In this document: positions 1 through 10,814 of the stretch, piece by piece | Layout of the letters: every line of letters starts with the position of its first letter | Numbering within the stretch: position 1 is the first letter of the stretch | DNA from: Erinaceus europaeus | Lineage: Eukaryota > Chordata > Mammalia > Eulipotyphla > Erinaceidae | Direction of reading: 5' to 3' | DNA: 64,000 nt | Assembly: GCF_950295315.1 (NCBI RefSeq) | Contig: NC_080172.1 | Coordinates: 80,743,118-80,807,117 of the forward strand | Notes under the pieces: model-generated | Told to the model about the DNA's origin: nothing | The model's database searches: none | The model's input: only the letters and a program-made list of their open reading frames with translations | Position numbers and translations under genes: made by a program

Positions 1-1743
1 ATGTCTTATAATCTTACTCTGGAAATTGACAGTGAATGACAGAATACCTTAGAGGAATATAAGAAGCTGATAAAGGCAGGAGCACTGCACATGAATACCG
101 AGTTTGGTTTTTAATAGCTACATACTTTTTTACATGCATACCAGTAATTTGACATTTATAATTCACTGTAGAGCTGAATTTTTGTCATTTTCTTACTGTC
201 AAGTCCTCCACATTTTGAAATAAATGTCCTTTCTAATTATTATATGAATTTGAACTTCAACATTCAATTTTTCCCCTGTCCCTTATAATGGAGTACTACA
301 TTTGGCTGAAGTCTGATTTGTAAGACCATTTAGGAAATATGATCATTTCACATGTAGTCTCACAAACTATACATAGAAACCCCTTTCTAGATTGTGTGCT
401 GCCTTACTTGTGAAAGTACAATTTAAAGCTCATCCATCAGTACTATTTCCAAGAAAATAAGGTTATTAATGGCAGAGTGAAACTGAGATAATTAGGATAA
501 AGTCTTAATGGAACAAAAGTCAGAGAAAGGTTTTCCAATAAAGCAAAACTATAGTTAACAACTGTCACTCACTTGTACTGGTGCTCATTAATCTCTTTTA
601 TTTCTGTTTATTTGTGGTCTCTATAATTGAAACAAAGTCATTTGCTTAGTATATTGCCAAAGGAGAAATCCTTTCTACTTTTCAAAGAGACATTTCAGAA
701 TAATAAATAAAATCCAGGGTGAGATGAGGTCTTCCTTTGGGAAGGTGACACCTCTAAGATTTTTCTTTTTTAAAGTTGAAGAATTATTTTTATTGTCAGT
801 GTTTAGTTTTGAAGTTCAGGTAAATGCATATTGAGAAGATGCTACTTTATGTAATGTGAGCAGTTACTTTAAGGTACAGAAATGATTGGTTTGGATATGA
901 GCAAGAGAGGATATAGCCCCTTAGTGTCATAAAAAGCCTCAGCTCAAGGAATAAAATGCCATCTTACTTTGTCTTAAGCAAATTAAAAAAAAAGTAAATA
1001 CTAACAATTCAATTAGCAAAGACAGAACTTTATATTTTATGTATGTATTTATAAAATATTTATATGAAGCTTGTTTATTGCTTAAAATAACTCTGCACAT
1101 ATAAGATAATATGCTCTTGAATGCAAGGTAATGAATAAAATGTGAATGCTGAATACACTTGTATAAGATTTAATAATAACCAAATTCATTTTCCTACATT
1201 GAGATAAAACTAAAGGCTAGAAACTTTGACTAGTGACAGTGACCATGTTTTAAAATTTTATTTACTTGTGTGCAAGTATAGCTACTATGATCTTGTCTGA
1301 ACCTCCCACAATTTATTTGGATACAATTTTCTAGCTATAAAGATAATGTATGGAAGCATCAAGTTTAAGAACTATTGACTGGAGCTTTTGTTGTTGTGCC
1401 TGAATGACAGATGTAGATTTTTCATTTGAAAAACAAAATTCTTTTTCTTAGGTTTGATACTGACCCTTGCACCATTTGTTTTCCACTAAGCTTATGAACA
1501 ATTAAGTGTTGGTTTAATCCTTCACAGAACTATCACATATACAATAATTTTTATGAGTGATATGTGAGGCTTCCTTCTTATAGACTGATTTTTATAATGT
1601 ATTCAACAGTGTGGTCCAGTGATGATTTATGGATCAGTCTTTTAAAAGATCAATGAGAAATTGCAAAAAATAGCCACCACTTTTGTGAATGCTAGCAAAA
1701 TGACCAATGTTTCTTGAGTTGTGCTGAGTATACAACACAGCTT
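1..1743. other. AT-rich single-copy DNA, no gene seen
   Basis: I see no long open frame, recognisable exon, SINE or L1 homology here. It contains only short A/T runs (for example near 985) and could be intron or intergenic DNA; nothing in it decides which. Confidence 0.5.
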
Positions 1744-1758
1744 AATCCATTGTATCTT

Positions 1759-2093
1759 TTTTTCTTTTCTTTTCTCTCCCTTTCTTTTCTTGCCTCCAGG
1801 GTTATCACTGGGGCTTGGTGCCTACACTACAAATCCACTGCTCCTGGAGGCCATTTTTTCCCATTTTGTTGCTCTTGTTATTATTGCTGTTGTTGTTGTT
1901 TTTGGATAGGACAGAGAGAAATTGAGAGAGGAGAAAGACAGAGAGGGGGAAAGAAACCTGCAGTCCTGTTTCACGTTTGTGAAGCGACCTCCCTGCAGGT
2001 AGGGAGCCCTGGGCTTGAACCAGGTTCCTTACATGGGTTCTTGCGCTTTGTGCCATTTACGCTTAACCCAGTGAGTTACGACCTGCTCCCCCA
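1759..2093 (-). mobile_element. tRNA-derived SINE, long-tail subtype
   Basis: Reverse-oriented SINE of the dominant family: the tail lies at the left, the tRNA-like head at the right. The tail carries the extra 3' module (the 'cctccagggttatcactgg' side) found in only some copies. It is flanked by a 15-bp TSD at 1744-1758 and 2094-2108 with one mismatch, so it is a fairly young L1-mobilised insertion. Confidence 0.9.
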
Positions 2094-2111
2094 AACCCAT
2101 TGTATCTTATA

Positions 2112-2112
<1 letters not shown>

Positions 2113-2186
<74 letters not shown>

Positions 2187-2199
2187 CATATATATATAT
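2113..2199. repeat. (TA)n microsatellite
   Basis: Almost pure TA dinucleotides with single TG and CA interruptions, starting a few bases after the SINE TSD. Confidence 0.95.
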
Positions 2200-2765
2200 T
2201 TTCCTGAATATACTGCAACTTTTGGAGATGAATACCTTGTTCACAGTCAGCCATCTTCAAAAAAATGCATCCTGGTGTCAGACCAAGTTCTGAGTTACAA
2301 GACAAGGTTCTAATCAACAATACTATAGGGCTCCTCATTTATTGATCACTTATCATATACCAAGCGTTGTATTGTAATTTATAGGCTGTAAGATGAGACT
2401 TCTTTAGCACTAGATCTAAACCATCAACCCAAAACAACACTTTTGACTAAAAAGAAACTTCTGAATTTAAATGTGGAGTTGGAAGGTGGGTGTTGATAAT
2501 GTTATTGTAACCAAAAATTGCATTGTGACCAGTATGTCTTCAGTGTCTTTTCCTCTCTACCTATATATTTATCCTTAAATCTGATTCTAGACCCTATGAA
2601 AAAATCTCAGGAAAGTTACTCATGCAAGGCAACATTTCAATATAACTAGGGGAATTTTGTAAGTGGGGTAGAAGTCAAACTCTAAAAAAAAAAAAAAAGA
2701 AAATTAAAACTATTGAGCATTCATTCTCTCATTTATCCACTCATTGTAGGATAGGCATGTGAGAT
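2200..2765. other. Single-copy AT-rich DNA
   Basis: No gene or repeat recognised except a 15-base A run near 2684-2698. Confidence 0.45.
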
Positions 2766-2781
2766 AAAAATCATAAGACTG

Positions 2782-3112
2782 GGGGTCGGGCGGTGGCGCA
2801 GTGGGTTAAGCGCATGTGGCGCAAAGCGCAGGGACCGGCATAAGGATCCTGGTTCGAGCCCCCGGCTCCCCACCTGCAGGGGAGTCGCTTCACAGGCGGT
2901 GAAGCAGGTCTGCAGGTGTCTATCTTTGTCTTCCCCTCCTCTCTCCATTTCTCTCTGTCCTATCCAACAACGAACAACATCAAAAATGGCAATAATAATA
3001 ACCACAAGGAGGCTACAACAACAAGGGCAGCAAAAAGGGGGGAAAAATGGCCTCCAGGAGCAGTAGATTCATGGTGCAGGCACTGAGACCAGCAATAACC
3101 CTGGAGGGGAAA
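2782..3112 (+). mobile_element. tRNA-derived SINE, long-tail subtype
   Basis: Complete plus-strand copy: head with A box (tggcgcagtgggtt) and B box (ggttcgagccc), body, pyrimidine-rich stretch, CAA/TAA-rich stretch, then the extra 3' module ending in 'aataaccctggagg' and an A tail. Perfect 16-bp TSD at 2766-2781 and 3113-3128. One of the best preserved copies here. Confidence 0.95.
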
Positions 3113-3424
3113 AAAAATCATAAGACTGTCTAGAAATCATATAGTTCAAAGTTGGGAAACTGGATACCTTCCAGATAAGGCCTAGTGTTTTTTTTCCCTC
3201 CAGTCTACTTTATTTAGAAAAATTGAATCTGATTGTTTTTATGTAGAGTATATATTGTGATCATATACCATAGTCCTTCACTGCTATTACTACATTCTCA
3301 TTCCTTTTTATCCGACACATTCTTTACATAGTCCAACAATCATTTTGAGAATATGACCACAGATAGTAAAAGTGTGGAATTTTCCCGAGAACGCCAAGTC
3401 CAAATATGTTCAATATTATCTCAG

Positions 3425-3505
3425 TAGTATCACTCCCCCCACAATAGCTAGGACAGTGGTTGACATATAGAAGACTCAGTGTTGAATGAATGTGTCAATC
3501 AATGA
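3425..3505 (+). repeat. Ancient L2/MIR-like repeat fragment
   Basis: The order 'tagctaggacagtggttgac', 'atagaagactcagtgttgaa' then 'tgaatg' resembles the 3' end of old mammalian L2/MIR repeats (cacatagtaggcgctcaataaat-type). Diverged; assigned by eye only. Confidence 0.45.
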
Positions 3506-3628
3506 ACAAATTAATGTGACAGAATTGAGACTGGAACTTGAATGCCTCCACCCTACCCTAATTCCCATCCAGGTTTATGTGTTTTATCACTTTATTTTAA
3601 GGATTAGTTGTGCAATCTGGTTTTAATT

Positions 3629-3650
3629 TGTGTGTGTGCGCGCGCATGCA

Positions 3651-3696
<46 letters not shown>
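3629..3696. repeat. (TG)n microsatellite with CG core
   Basis: Alternating purine-pyrimidine tract: TG repeats, then a CGCGCGCATGCATGCG core, then about 20 more TG units. Such tracts favour left-handed Z-DNA. Confidence 0.95.
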
Positions 3697-3697
<1 letters not shown>

Positions 3698-3699
3698 GA

Positions 3700-4245
3700 A
3701 ATTTTGTTCTTTCAGTACTTGTTTTTTTTTCTCCCTTTTTCTTCCTAAATAAAATGAAACCTAAACTAAAAGCAATTCAACTAAAGGACATCCATTCAAA
3801 GGTTGGTTTCAAATTGAAATCACGTAAACACAACAACTAAATGTACAGTGCTTTCCAGAAGACCTAGGAAATCACATTTACTTCCAATAAAGTCATGATT
3901 ATTGATGTAGCACACTATCTTTATCCTTCTAAATGAAAGGAACAAAGAAATATTAGACAAAATGAATATCTTGTCAGCCATTTCAAGCATGACTTAAGAG
4001 CCTGAAGAGGTCTTTGGACTAAGCTGATTTTATGCCCAAACATTCAGAAGAGAAAAATGAATAACTGAGCCATTTATCTATCTATGATTAATCTATGCTA
4101 AACCAACATTTTTCTATTCAGAAAATAACAAATTCTTTTATCTAGCATTCACTTTTCTAATAAGTGTGACACAGCTTTGGGTTGATTCTTCTATCATTGC
4201 TATCATGAGTCAGCCATGGGATGACTATTCAGTTGAATCTTTTTT
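3700..4245. other. Single-copy AT-rich DNA
   Basis: No gene, SINE or L1 homology recognised. Confidence 0.45.
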
Positions 4246-4250
4246 GAGTT

Positions 4251-4517
4251 TTTTTTTTCCACTAGGGTTATCACAGGGGCTTGGTGCTTACAATATGAAT
4301 CCATTGCTCTGGGTGGCCTTTTTAATTTTTTTTATTTGACAGGACAGAGAAAGATTGAGAGGGGAGGGGAGGTAGGGAGAGAGAAAGATAGACATCTGCA
4401 GACTTGCTTCACCTATCACAAAGCTTGCCCTCTGGAGGTGGGGAGCAGGGGCCTGAACCCAGGTCCTTGCACATGGTGATATGTGCACTCAACCAGGTGC
4501 ACCACTGCCCAGCCCCC
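4251..4517 (-). mobile_element. Old tRNA-derived SINE
   Basis: Minus-strand copy with the 3' module ('ggttatcacaggggcttggt'), the shortened 'ttatttgacaggacagag' body and a diverged B box (ggcctgaacccaggtcc read on the plus strand). No clear TSD, so older than the copies with intact flanks. Confidence 0.8.
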
Positions 4518-4747
4518 TCTTGAGGTGCTTTTTAGAGATAATTGTACTAAGAGGAAATTTATGACTTTTGATATGGAATGAAGGACAATTTTTGCATAAT
4601 GGCAGAGGGATAAGTGATACAGTAGACATGTCAGTTGTATAATATAAAGGTAGTGCATGCTGCCCAAGGTTGAACTGAGACCAGGCATATAAAAATAGAC
4701 TGCACCATCATCACCTTACCATTAGACTGCACTTCAGCACTCTTTAC

Positions 4748-5052
4748 ATTCTCTTTTCTTTTTCTTTTTCCTTCTTTTCTCTTTTTTTTTCTTTTCTTTC
4801 TTTCTTTCTTTCTTTCTTTCTTATTTTTTTGTTGTGGAACCAGAGACTCATAAATGTGTAATTTCACCACTTTGGTTTTTTTTTATTATTATTCAAACTG
4901 GGAAACAGAAAAAGACAGAGACAGAGAGTAAGACACCACAGCTCCATAGTTGCCTCCAGTGTCATTGTCCATATGGTGCCAGGACAGGAATCTGGGTTGC
5001 TTACTGTGACAATGAAAGCATCTTACCTGGTGACCTATATATCTGTCTCCAA
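4748..5052 (-). mobile_element. Old SINE with pyrimidine-rich tail
   Basis: Starts with a T/C-rich tract (4748-4829) and continues with a diverged SINE body and head. A 9-bp TSD (cactcttta) is visible at 4739-4747 and 5053-5061, which makes the T/C tract part of the inserted element's tail. Confidence 0.65.
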
Positions 5053-5187
5053 CACTCTTTATTTTTAATGACAAATTTCAAAAGCTTGAGCATATCAGCA
5101 TATCAGGATCAGTCAAAGCTCACCATCCGACATCCTCCCTCCCTCCTTCCCCCTTCTCTTTCACTATATGTATATATCACATGTTTG

Positions 5188-5258
5188 TATCATCATCATC
5201 ATCATAATCATCATCATCATCTCTCTCTCTATATATATATGTATATATATGATATATA
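5188..5258. repeat. (ATC)n/(CT)n/(TA)n compound microsatellite
   Basis: ATC/CAT triplets pass into CT and then TA dinucleotides. Confidence 0.9.
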
Positions 5259-5515
5259 TTTGTTTTTCAGTATGTTCAGAAATATTTACTACCATACTGT
5301 GTACTCTGCATTTACTCTAGAATTTCTCCAACCTTGTTTCAGGTTTCTTTGCTTGCTATTATGTATGCTACCCTTTGTGTTTTGCCTGTTTTATAGCTAT
5401 TATGTACATGCCTACATTACTTATATAACAGACATAAGGACTACCTCTTTGTTTCCTATATTATAATCAGTAAGTAGTACAAGCTAGTAGCTTAAATTGT
5501 AAACTTTATGAAGAA

Positions 5516-5850
5516 GCCAACTTGAAGGAATCGTGGTAAGTGAGATAAGCCAGAAAGTGAAGGATGAATATGGTATGATCTCATTCACAGGCAGAATTTA
5601 AGAAACAAGAGCAGAAAAGGGAAACATAAAGTAAAAATTGGGCTGGTTTGGTGTATTGCACCAAAGGAAAATACTTTGGAGAAGGAGGACAGGGAGATGG
5701 TGGGGTGAGGTGCATCTCTGAGGCTCTACTACATAATGATGGAGCTAATTTGGGAGTTATAGTGTTTTTTAGACACCTGTCTTGGTGAGATGAGAAATTG
5801 TACCTATGTGCCAACAACTGTACTGTAAAGTATTACCCTACTAATAAAAA
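5516..5850 (+). mobile_element. 5'-truncated L1, 3' end only
   Basis: Matches the end of ORF2 and the 3' UTR of the full-length L1 at 50164-56628 ('gtgagataagccagaaag', 'gaaggatgaatatgg', 'tgcaccaaagg'), then ends at an AATAAA-type signal and A-rich tail. Non-coding remnant of an older subfamily. Confidence 0.85.
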
Positions 5851-5977
5851 ATATCATTATATTATACAATATGTAGATTTCAGGTTTGTATCATTGAAAA
5901 TTAACAGACATTTTATGTGCACATTTACTATATGTATCACTAAACATTTATTTATTTTAACACACACACACACACAC

Positions 5978-6195
5978 CACTCCCTACAGCCATTTTTCCA
6001 TTTTTTTCTTTCCATTTTGTCAGGACAGAGAGAAGAGGGGAAGGGAGATAGAGAGGGGGAGAGAAATCAAGACACCTGCAGACCTGTTTCACCATTCATG
6101 AAGTGTTTCTCCCTGCAGGTGGGGAGTGGGGACTCAAACCTGGGTCCTTGAGCATAGTCATATGTGTGCTAAACCTGATACACCATCTATATACT
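5978..6195 (-). mobile_element. Old SINE next to (AC)n
   Basis: Body 'caggacagagagaagagggg' and 'gacacctgcagacctg' with diverged head; preceded by a short (AC)n tract at 5960-5977 that probably grew from the tail. Confidence 0.75.
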
Positions 6196-6314
6196 TCCAT
6201 CATATATTATTAATAACTGCTTTCCGTGGCAGATTTTCAGTAACTATTGTGTCAATCAATTTACCAGCTGATTACACTGGACTGCTTGTGTTGCATGGAA
6301 AACAGTTTTTGGGC

Positions 6315-6450
6315 ACGTAGCTCAGACTGTTGTATACCTAACTATCTAGAGGTCACAGATTCAGTCTCTGACACCAGTTTATGAAAGAGCTGAACTTCCC
6401 CAGCTATCAAAAAATATTTTAATGATATCAATCTGAATAAAATAAATGTG
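6315..6450 (+). mobile_element. Diverged tRNA-type SINE remnant
   Basis: Weak A-box and B-box-like segments ('gtagctcagactgttgtata', 'gattcagtctctgaca') followed by an AATAAAATAAAT tail. A second SINE lineage, distinct from the long family. Confidence 0.45.
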
Positions 6451-6474
6451 ACAGTCTTAGAAGATGAGAATATT

Positions 6475-6690
6475 TTGGGGCCAGGTGGTGGCGCACCTGG
6501 TTGAGCACACACATTGCAGTGCACAAGGACCCAGGTTTGAGCCCCTGGTCCCCACCTGCAGGGGGAAAGCTTTGCAAGTGGTGAAGCAGTGCTGCAGGTG
6601 TCTCTATCTCTCTCCCTCTCTATCAACCCCTTCCCTCTTGATTTCTGGCTATCAAATAAAAATAAAGATAATAAAAATACTAGTTTTATT
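6475..6690 (+). mobile_element. Short tRNA-derived SINE
   Basis: Head with 'ggtggtggcgcacctggttg' and B box 'ggtttgagcccc', body 'cccacctgcagggggaaagc', then a (TAAA)n tail. It shares the head and body with the long family but lacks the CAA-rich and 3' modules. Confidence 0.85.
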
Positions 6691-7015
6691 GAAATTTCCA
6701 TAAACCAGTTTTTACAGGTAAAAATCTCTTTTAAATATAGGATCTTCCTTTATTTTTTACTTTTAGAATTGTTATTTGATCATAATTTCATATATTAATT
6801 GTATTTATTTGTTTCATTCTGCTTTGAGATCAAATTATCTCTGTTGTTTTGTCTATTTTCTGTATCCATCACATTTTCCCTGCTTTTTCCCCTCCATTTG
6901 CTTGTTTAATTACCATATCAACACACTTTCACTTCTATAATATTCTTCATGTTATATTTTTGTTGTTGAATCCATCTTCTTGAGCAACTTATAACTTAAT
7001 TAATTTTAGTCTTTT
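6691..7015. other. Single-copy AT-rich DNA
   Basis: No gene or repeat recognised. Confidence 0.4.
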
Positions 7016-7017
7016 TT

Positions 7018-7145
7018 TCAACTTTTTTTTTTTTTTTTTTTTTTACCAGATCACTGCTCAGCTCTGGCTTATGGTAGTGTAGGGGACTGAACCTGGAACT
7101 TTTGAGAGTCTCTTTGAATAACCATTATGCTATCTACCCCCGCTG
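7018..7145 (-). mobile_element. tRNA-type SINE (third lineage)
   Basis: T24 tract (A tail of a minus-strand element), then 'cactgctcagctctggctta', 'ggactgaacctgga' (B box in reverse) and 'ctctttgaataaccattatg' (A-box side). The last part resembles a stretch in the L1 5' UTR at 50622-50662. Confidence 0.75.
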
Positions 7146-7171
7146 ATTTTTGTCTTTTTAAATATACCTTC

Positions 7172-7347
7172 CTGGGAGCTGGGTGGTGGCATACCTAATA
7201 GAGCATATGTGATACAGTGTTCAAGGTAGCTGAACATTGTTCCCAGCTGTAGGGGGAAAGCTTCACAAGTGGTGCAGGTATCTATCTTTCTCATCTCTCT
7301 TTATGTTCCCCTACCTTTTGATTTCTGCCTCTATTCAAAAATAAATA
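7172..7347 (+). mobile_element. Short tRNA-derived SINE
   Basis: Diverged head ('gggtggtggcatacctaata'), body ('gggggaaagcttcacaag') and AATAAATAAAT tail. Confidence 0.75.
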
Positions 7348-7360
7348 AATAAAATGTTTA

Positions 7361-7632
7361 TTTATTTATTCATTCCCTTTTGTTGCCTTTTTTTTAATTG
7401 TTGTAGTTATTATTGTTGTTCTTGATGTTGTCGTTGTTGGATAGGACAGAGTGAAATGGAGAGAGGAGGGGAAGACAGAGAGGGGGAGAAAAAGACACCT
7501 GTAGACTTGCTTCACTGCTTGTGAAGCAGCTCCCCTGCAGGTGGGGAGCAGGGGCTCGAATCCGGATCCTTAAACTGGTACTTGTGCTTTGCGCCACGTG
7601 TGCTTAACCCGCTGTGCTACCACCGGATTCCC
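7361..7632 (-). mobile_element. tRNA-derived SINE, standard long family
   Basis: Minus-strand copy inserted into the A-rich tail of the preceding SINE. TSD of 13 bp with one mismatch at 7348-7360 and 7633-7645. Confidence 0.9.
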
Positions 7633-7667
7633 AATAAAATATTTAAAGAGTAAAATAAACAAAACCT

Positions 7668-7775
7668 TCTCTTAGGGTCAGCAACAAAGCTCACTTGGAT
7701 AGTACATTTGCTTTATGAATACCACAGCATTGAAGAAACTGAGTTTTCTTTCTTCTTTTTTTAATATCGTCTCAT
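7668..7775 (+). mobile_element. Diverged SINE remnant
   Basis: 'agggtcagcaacaaagctca' and 'cttggatagtac' resemble the better preserved copies at 19125-19275 and 24910-25020. Short and degraded. Confidence 0.4.
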
Positions 7776-7929
7776 TCACTCCGCTTCTCTGTGTATAGCT
7801 AAAGCAAAACAAACAGAAAGCAAACTTGCCTTTTGAGCCTGTCAGTTCTTGCTTTATATATTTTGTACTCTGTCCTGTAGTTTATAAATGCCTTTATAAA
7901 TTTATGTTTAAAATTGATCAGCACATTCT

Positions 7930-8390
7930 TCTTAAAAAAAATCCTTTCATGTTTTATATGAGAGAGACTGAGACCACAATACCACTCCACCATTTGTTGT
8001 GGTCCCAAGGATCAGTCCTAGAGCCTCATGTATAAAGGTATTTGATCTTCTGTGTCATCTCCTGAGCTCTTTAACTTCTTGAGAAGGATAATTCAAAGTT
8101 CTCCTGCTTTATTGTAGTTTCATTAAAGAGAATATGAAGTGTTTTTCTTATTTTGCTGCCAGGGCATTGCACCCGTGTTGTTTCACTGGACTCTAATTTC
8201 CCTTTTCAATTTCATGTAAAGAGAGACAGAGAGGAAGAGACACAGGAAGGAGCTATCCAGAGTGATGCTCTATCATTTATGAAGCTACCCTTGTTTGTGT
8301 ACCTTCCATGTAGTGCTGAGGGTTTGAACCCAGGTCCTCATGCAAAGTAAAGTGTGTGCTCTCCTGGGTGAACTATTTCCTGACCCTAAA
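7930..8390 (-). mobile_element. Two old minus-strand SINE remnants
   Basis: The first, about 7930-8075, has 'gagagagactgagaccacaa'. The second, about 8145-8390, has 'agagagacagagaggaagag' and the reverse B-box region 'ggtttgaacccaggtcctca'. No TSD seen for either. Confidence 0.55.
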
Positions 8391-8394
8391 ATAT

Positions 8395-9225
8395 TTTGAT
8401 TAATATTTTTATTTCCCCTATATAGCCGTTTTGTATAAATGTTGTTAGACATTATCTTTAATTTTTTTTAAAGTATGCGATTTTCTTAGATCAGAAATAA
8501 TGTTATACATAAAAAGAAGATATGTTCAGGTAATTTACTTCATTTCTTAGTTTCTTCTTTTTATATGGTGGCACTAAATTTATTTGATTGCATTTTTTTT
8601 TTTGCTTTTGAGGAGGTGGAAAATTGGATCTTCCAATTTTCTGATTCATCTTTGTTTGTATAGGCATTTTAATTTTCATCACTTGCTTCCTTCTTTTCTA
8701 TCCCCTATATAGCTTTCAAGGGTCTCTCTGCAAGTTGACCTTTTCCTTTTGGAAGTGTGTTTTTCAAGAATAGTATTTCTGGTCTTATCTACGTTATAGG
8801 TTTTCTTTTGATTTCCCCCTGAGTAATAATCGGATGCACCAGATCTCAGACTTGTTTTTGTGTTTCTTCATCTTAGTATTCTTTTTCTGGGGTGATTTAT
8901 CTGTGTTTTACACCTAGAAGCACATGACCCTTTCTCAGCTTTCCTGTACACATTCTCACTACTTGAAGTGAACTCAAAACCAGTCTCTGTTGCATTTGGG
9001 TATTTATTTACACATTTATACAGCACTAGAATTTGTAATTGTTTCCTGTGAACTTGTTATTCTGCAGGTTTTGGTTATGAGTAGTTTTACTTACTTTCTT
9101 TGTTGATCTATATGATTCTTAGTAAAGAATGTGAATAAATTAAAATTTCCTTGTTTGCATTCCTTGTCCTATAGGGATAAGAGTGCCTTTTGTGTTCTTC
9201 TGAAAGTTTTTAATGTTTAATTTAT
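8395..9225. other. Single-copy T-rich DNA
   Basis: No recognisable gene or repeat. T-rich on the plus strand throughout. Confidence 0.4.
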
Positions 9226-9240
9226 CATTACTTTTTTCTT

Positions 9241-9532
9241 TATTAAATTAAATTAATTAATTAAATTTATTTATTCCCTTTTGTTGCCCTTGCTGTTTTT
9301 TTTATTGTTGTAGTTATTATTGTTGTTGTTGTTGGATAGGACAGAGAGAAATGGAGAGAGGAGGTGAAGACAGAGAGGGGGAGAGAAAGACAGACACCTG
9401 CAGACCTGCTTCACCACTTGTGAAGCGACTCCCTGCAGGTGGGGAGCCAGGGCTTGAACCGGGATCCTTATGCCGGTCCTTGAGCTTTGCACCACCTGTG
9501 CTTAACCTGCTGTGCTACACAGCCCGACTCCC
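9241..9532 (-). mobile_element. tRNA-derived SINE, standard long family
   Basis: Complete minus-strand copy with (AATTA)n-like tail at the left. Perfect 15-bp TSD at 9226-9240 and 9533-9547. Confidence 0.95.
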
Positions 9533-9547
9533 CATTACTTTTTTCTT

Positions 9548-10800
9548 AAAAAGGAGATATAGTTGGAAAAAGGAATAGAAAGTTGGATCAGGGATGAAAG
9601 TAGCTCCAAAATATGGGAAAAGTGTATAAATACTGTTAACTGTAAACCCTATCGGTTTGATCTGGGGCCTATATTCAGCATAGGAGCCTATGTAACCTCT
9701 GCATCCTTGTAGCTCACATTCTGTGGTCATGGCTAGGAACATTCCAGGCTGCACCAATTTCAAGACCCATCGTACTCGGGTGGTAGGCAGAGTATGCTAT
9801 CCACTTCCCTTCAGAAAATGGAGCGCTCCCCACCCTTGTTGATCCACATTGAGGGCCAAGTCCTATAGGGACCCACAGAAGGGTCCATTATATTATTCCT
9901 GATGGAGATGATCAGTGACCATGGAGAGAGGGATCTGTTAGAGGTCTAGGGCCATCATAACTGTGTGGGAATCCCAGGACTCTCTGACTAGGGCCAAGGT
10001 GATGGGGTAGCCTGGTAGTGACTAAAGAGTCATCACTAAAGTATGCCAGTCTCTTGCCTTTATTCAGCTTTTGTAGTCCTTACTTTGACAAGGTTAGCTT
10101 TGGAGTGATTGAGAGACATGCAACAGAAGGTAGGTGAGGAGGGTATATAGGTCTAAGTAGAAACTATTTGATTAGGTACTTTATGGTGTCCTTTTTCCAA
10201 CTATGACACCATCACCCCAGACAATAACTTAGGCCACCTGCATATTAGATGTCAGGCACAGGCAAAAAACTAGTGGGGTCATGGGCCACTTGGAATATAC
10301 ATAAAATAGACCTAGTAGCTTTTTCCAAAATGGAGATGCTAAATCTTCATCTGCAATATTCCAGCCTTTAGGTTCATGTTTAGTCAACAATTTGTTCTGC
10401 TTTATATCTTAACTCTTTTTCAGTCACCAGGTTCCAGATGCTACACGATGCCAACCAGACTTCCCTGGGCAGATGACCTCACCAATGTGTCCTGGAGCCC
10501 CACCTCCCCAGAGTCCTGCCCCACTAGGGAAAGAAAGAGACAGGCTGGGAGTATGGATCGACCTGTCAGTGCCCATGTTCAGTGGGGAAGCAATTACAGA
10601 AGCCAGACCTTCCACCTTCTGCATCCCATAAGGACCCTGGGTCCATGCTTCCAGAGGGTTAAAGAATAGGAAAGTTATTAGGGTAGGGGATAGGATATGG
10701 ATTTCTGGTCATGGGAGTTGTGTGGCATTTTATCCCTCTTATCCTATGGTCTTGTTAGTGTTTCCATTTTATAAATAAAAGTTAAAAAAAAGAAAAAAAG
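9548..10800 (+). mobile_element. Family R retroposon, longest copy
   Basis: An interspersed repeat I could not name. About 10195-10800 matches the copies at 23235-23824 (minus), 27154-27280 (minus), 55857-56346 (plus) and 59399-59644 (plus). Recurring segments are 'gtcaccaggttcca', 'cctcaccaatgtgtcctgga', 'gaagcaattacagaagccag' and a 3' end 'ttttataaataaaag' with an A-rich tail. The 5' part (9548-10195) has no second copy here, so its membership is inferred. No coding capacity seen. It may be an alternative L1 3' UTR or a non-autonomous retroposon. Confidence 0.6.
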
Positions 10801-10814
10801 AGATGTTAAAGAGA

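Noticed and set aside
2782..3112. Functional tRNA gene because of A and B boxes
   Set aside because: The boxes belong to a dispersed SINE head; no tRNA cloverleaf with acceptor pairing follows.
4834..5466. 210-residue open frame
   Set aside because: Begins in an old SINE and runs through ATC/TA microsatellite and AT-rich DNA; no recognisable protein similarity.
10376..10669. 97-residue frame, also seen in other family R copies (55932-56403, 23401-23724)
   Set aside because: The frame recurs because the repeat recurs; it differs in length and frame between copies and shows no coding constraint that I can see.
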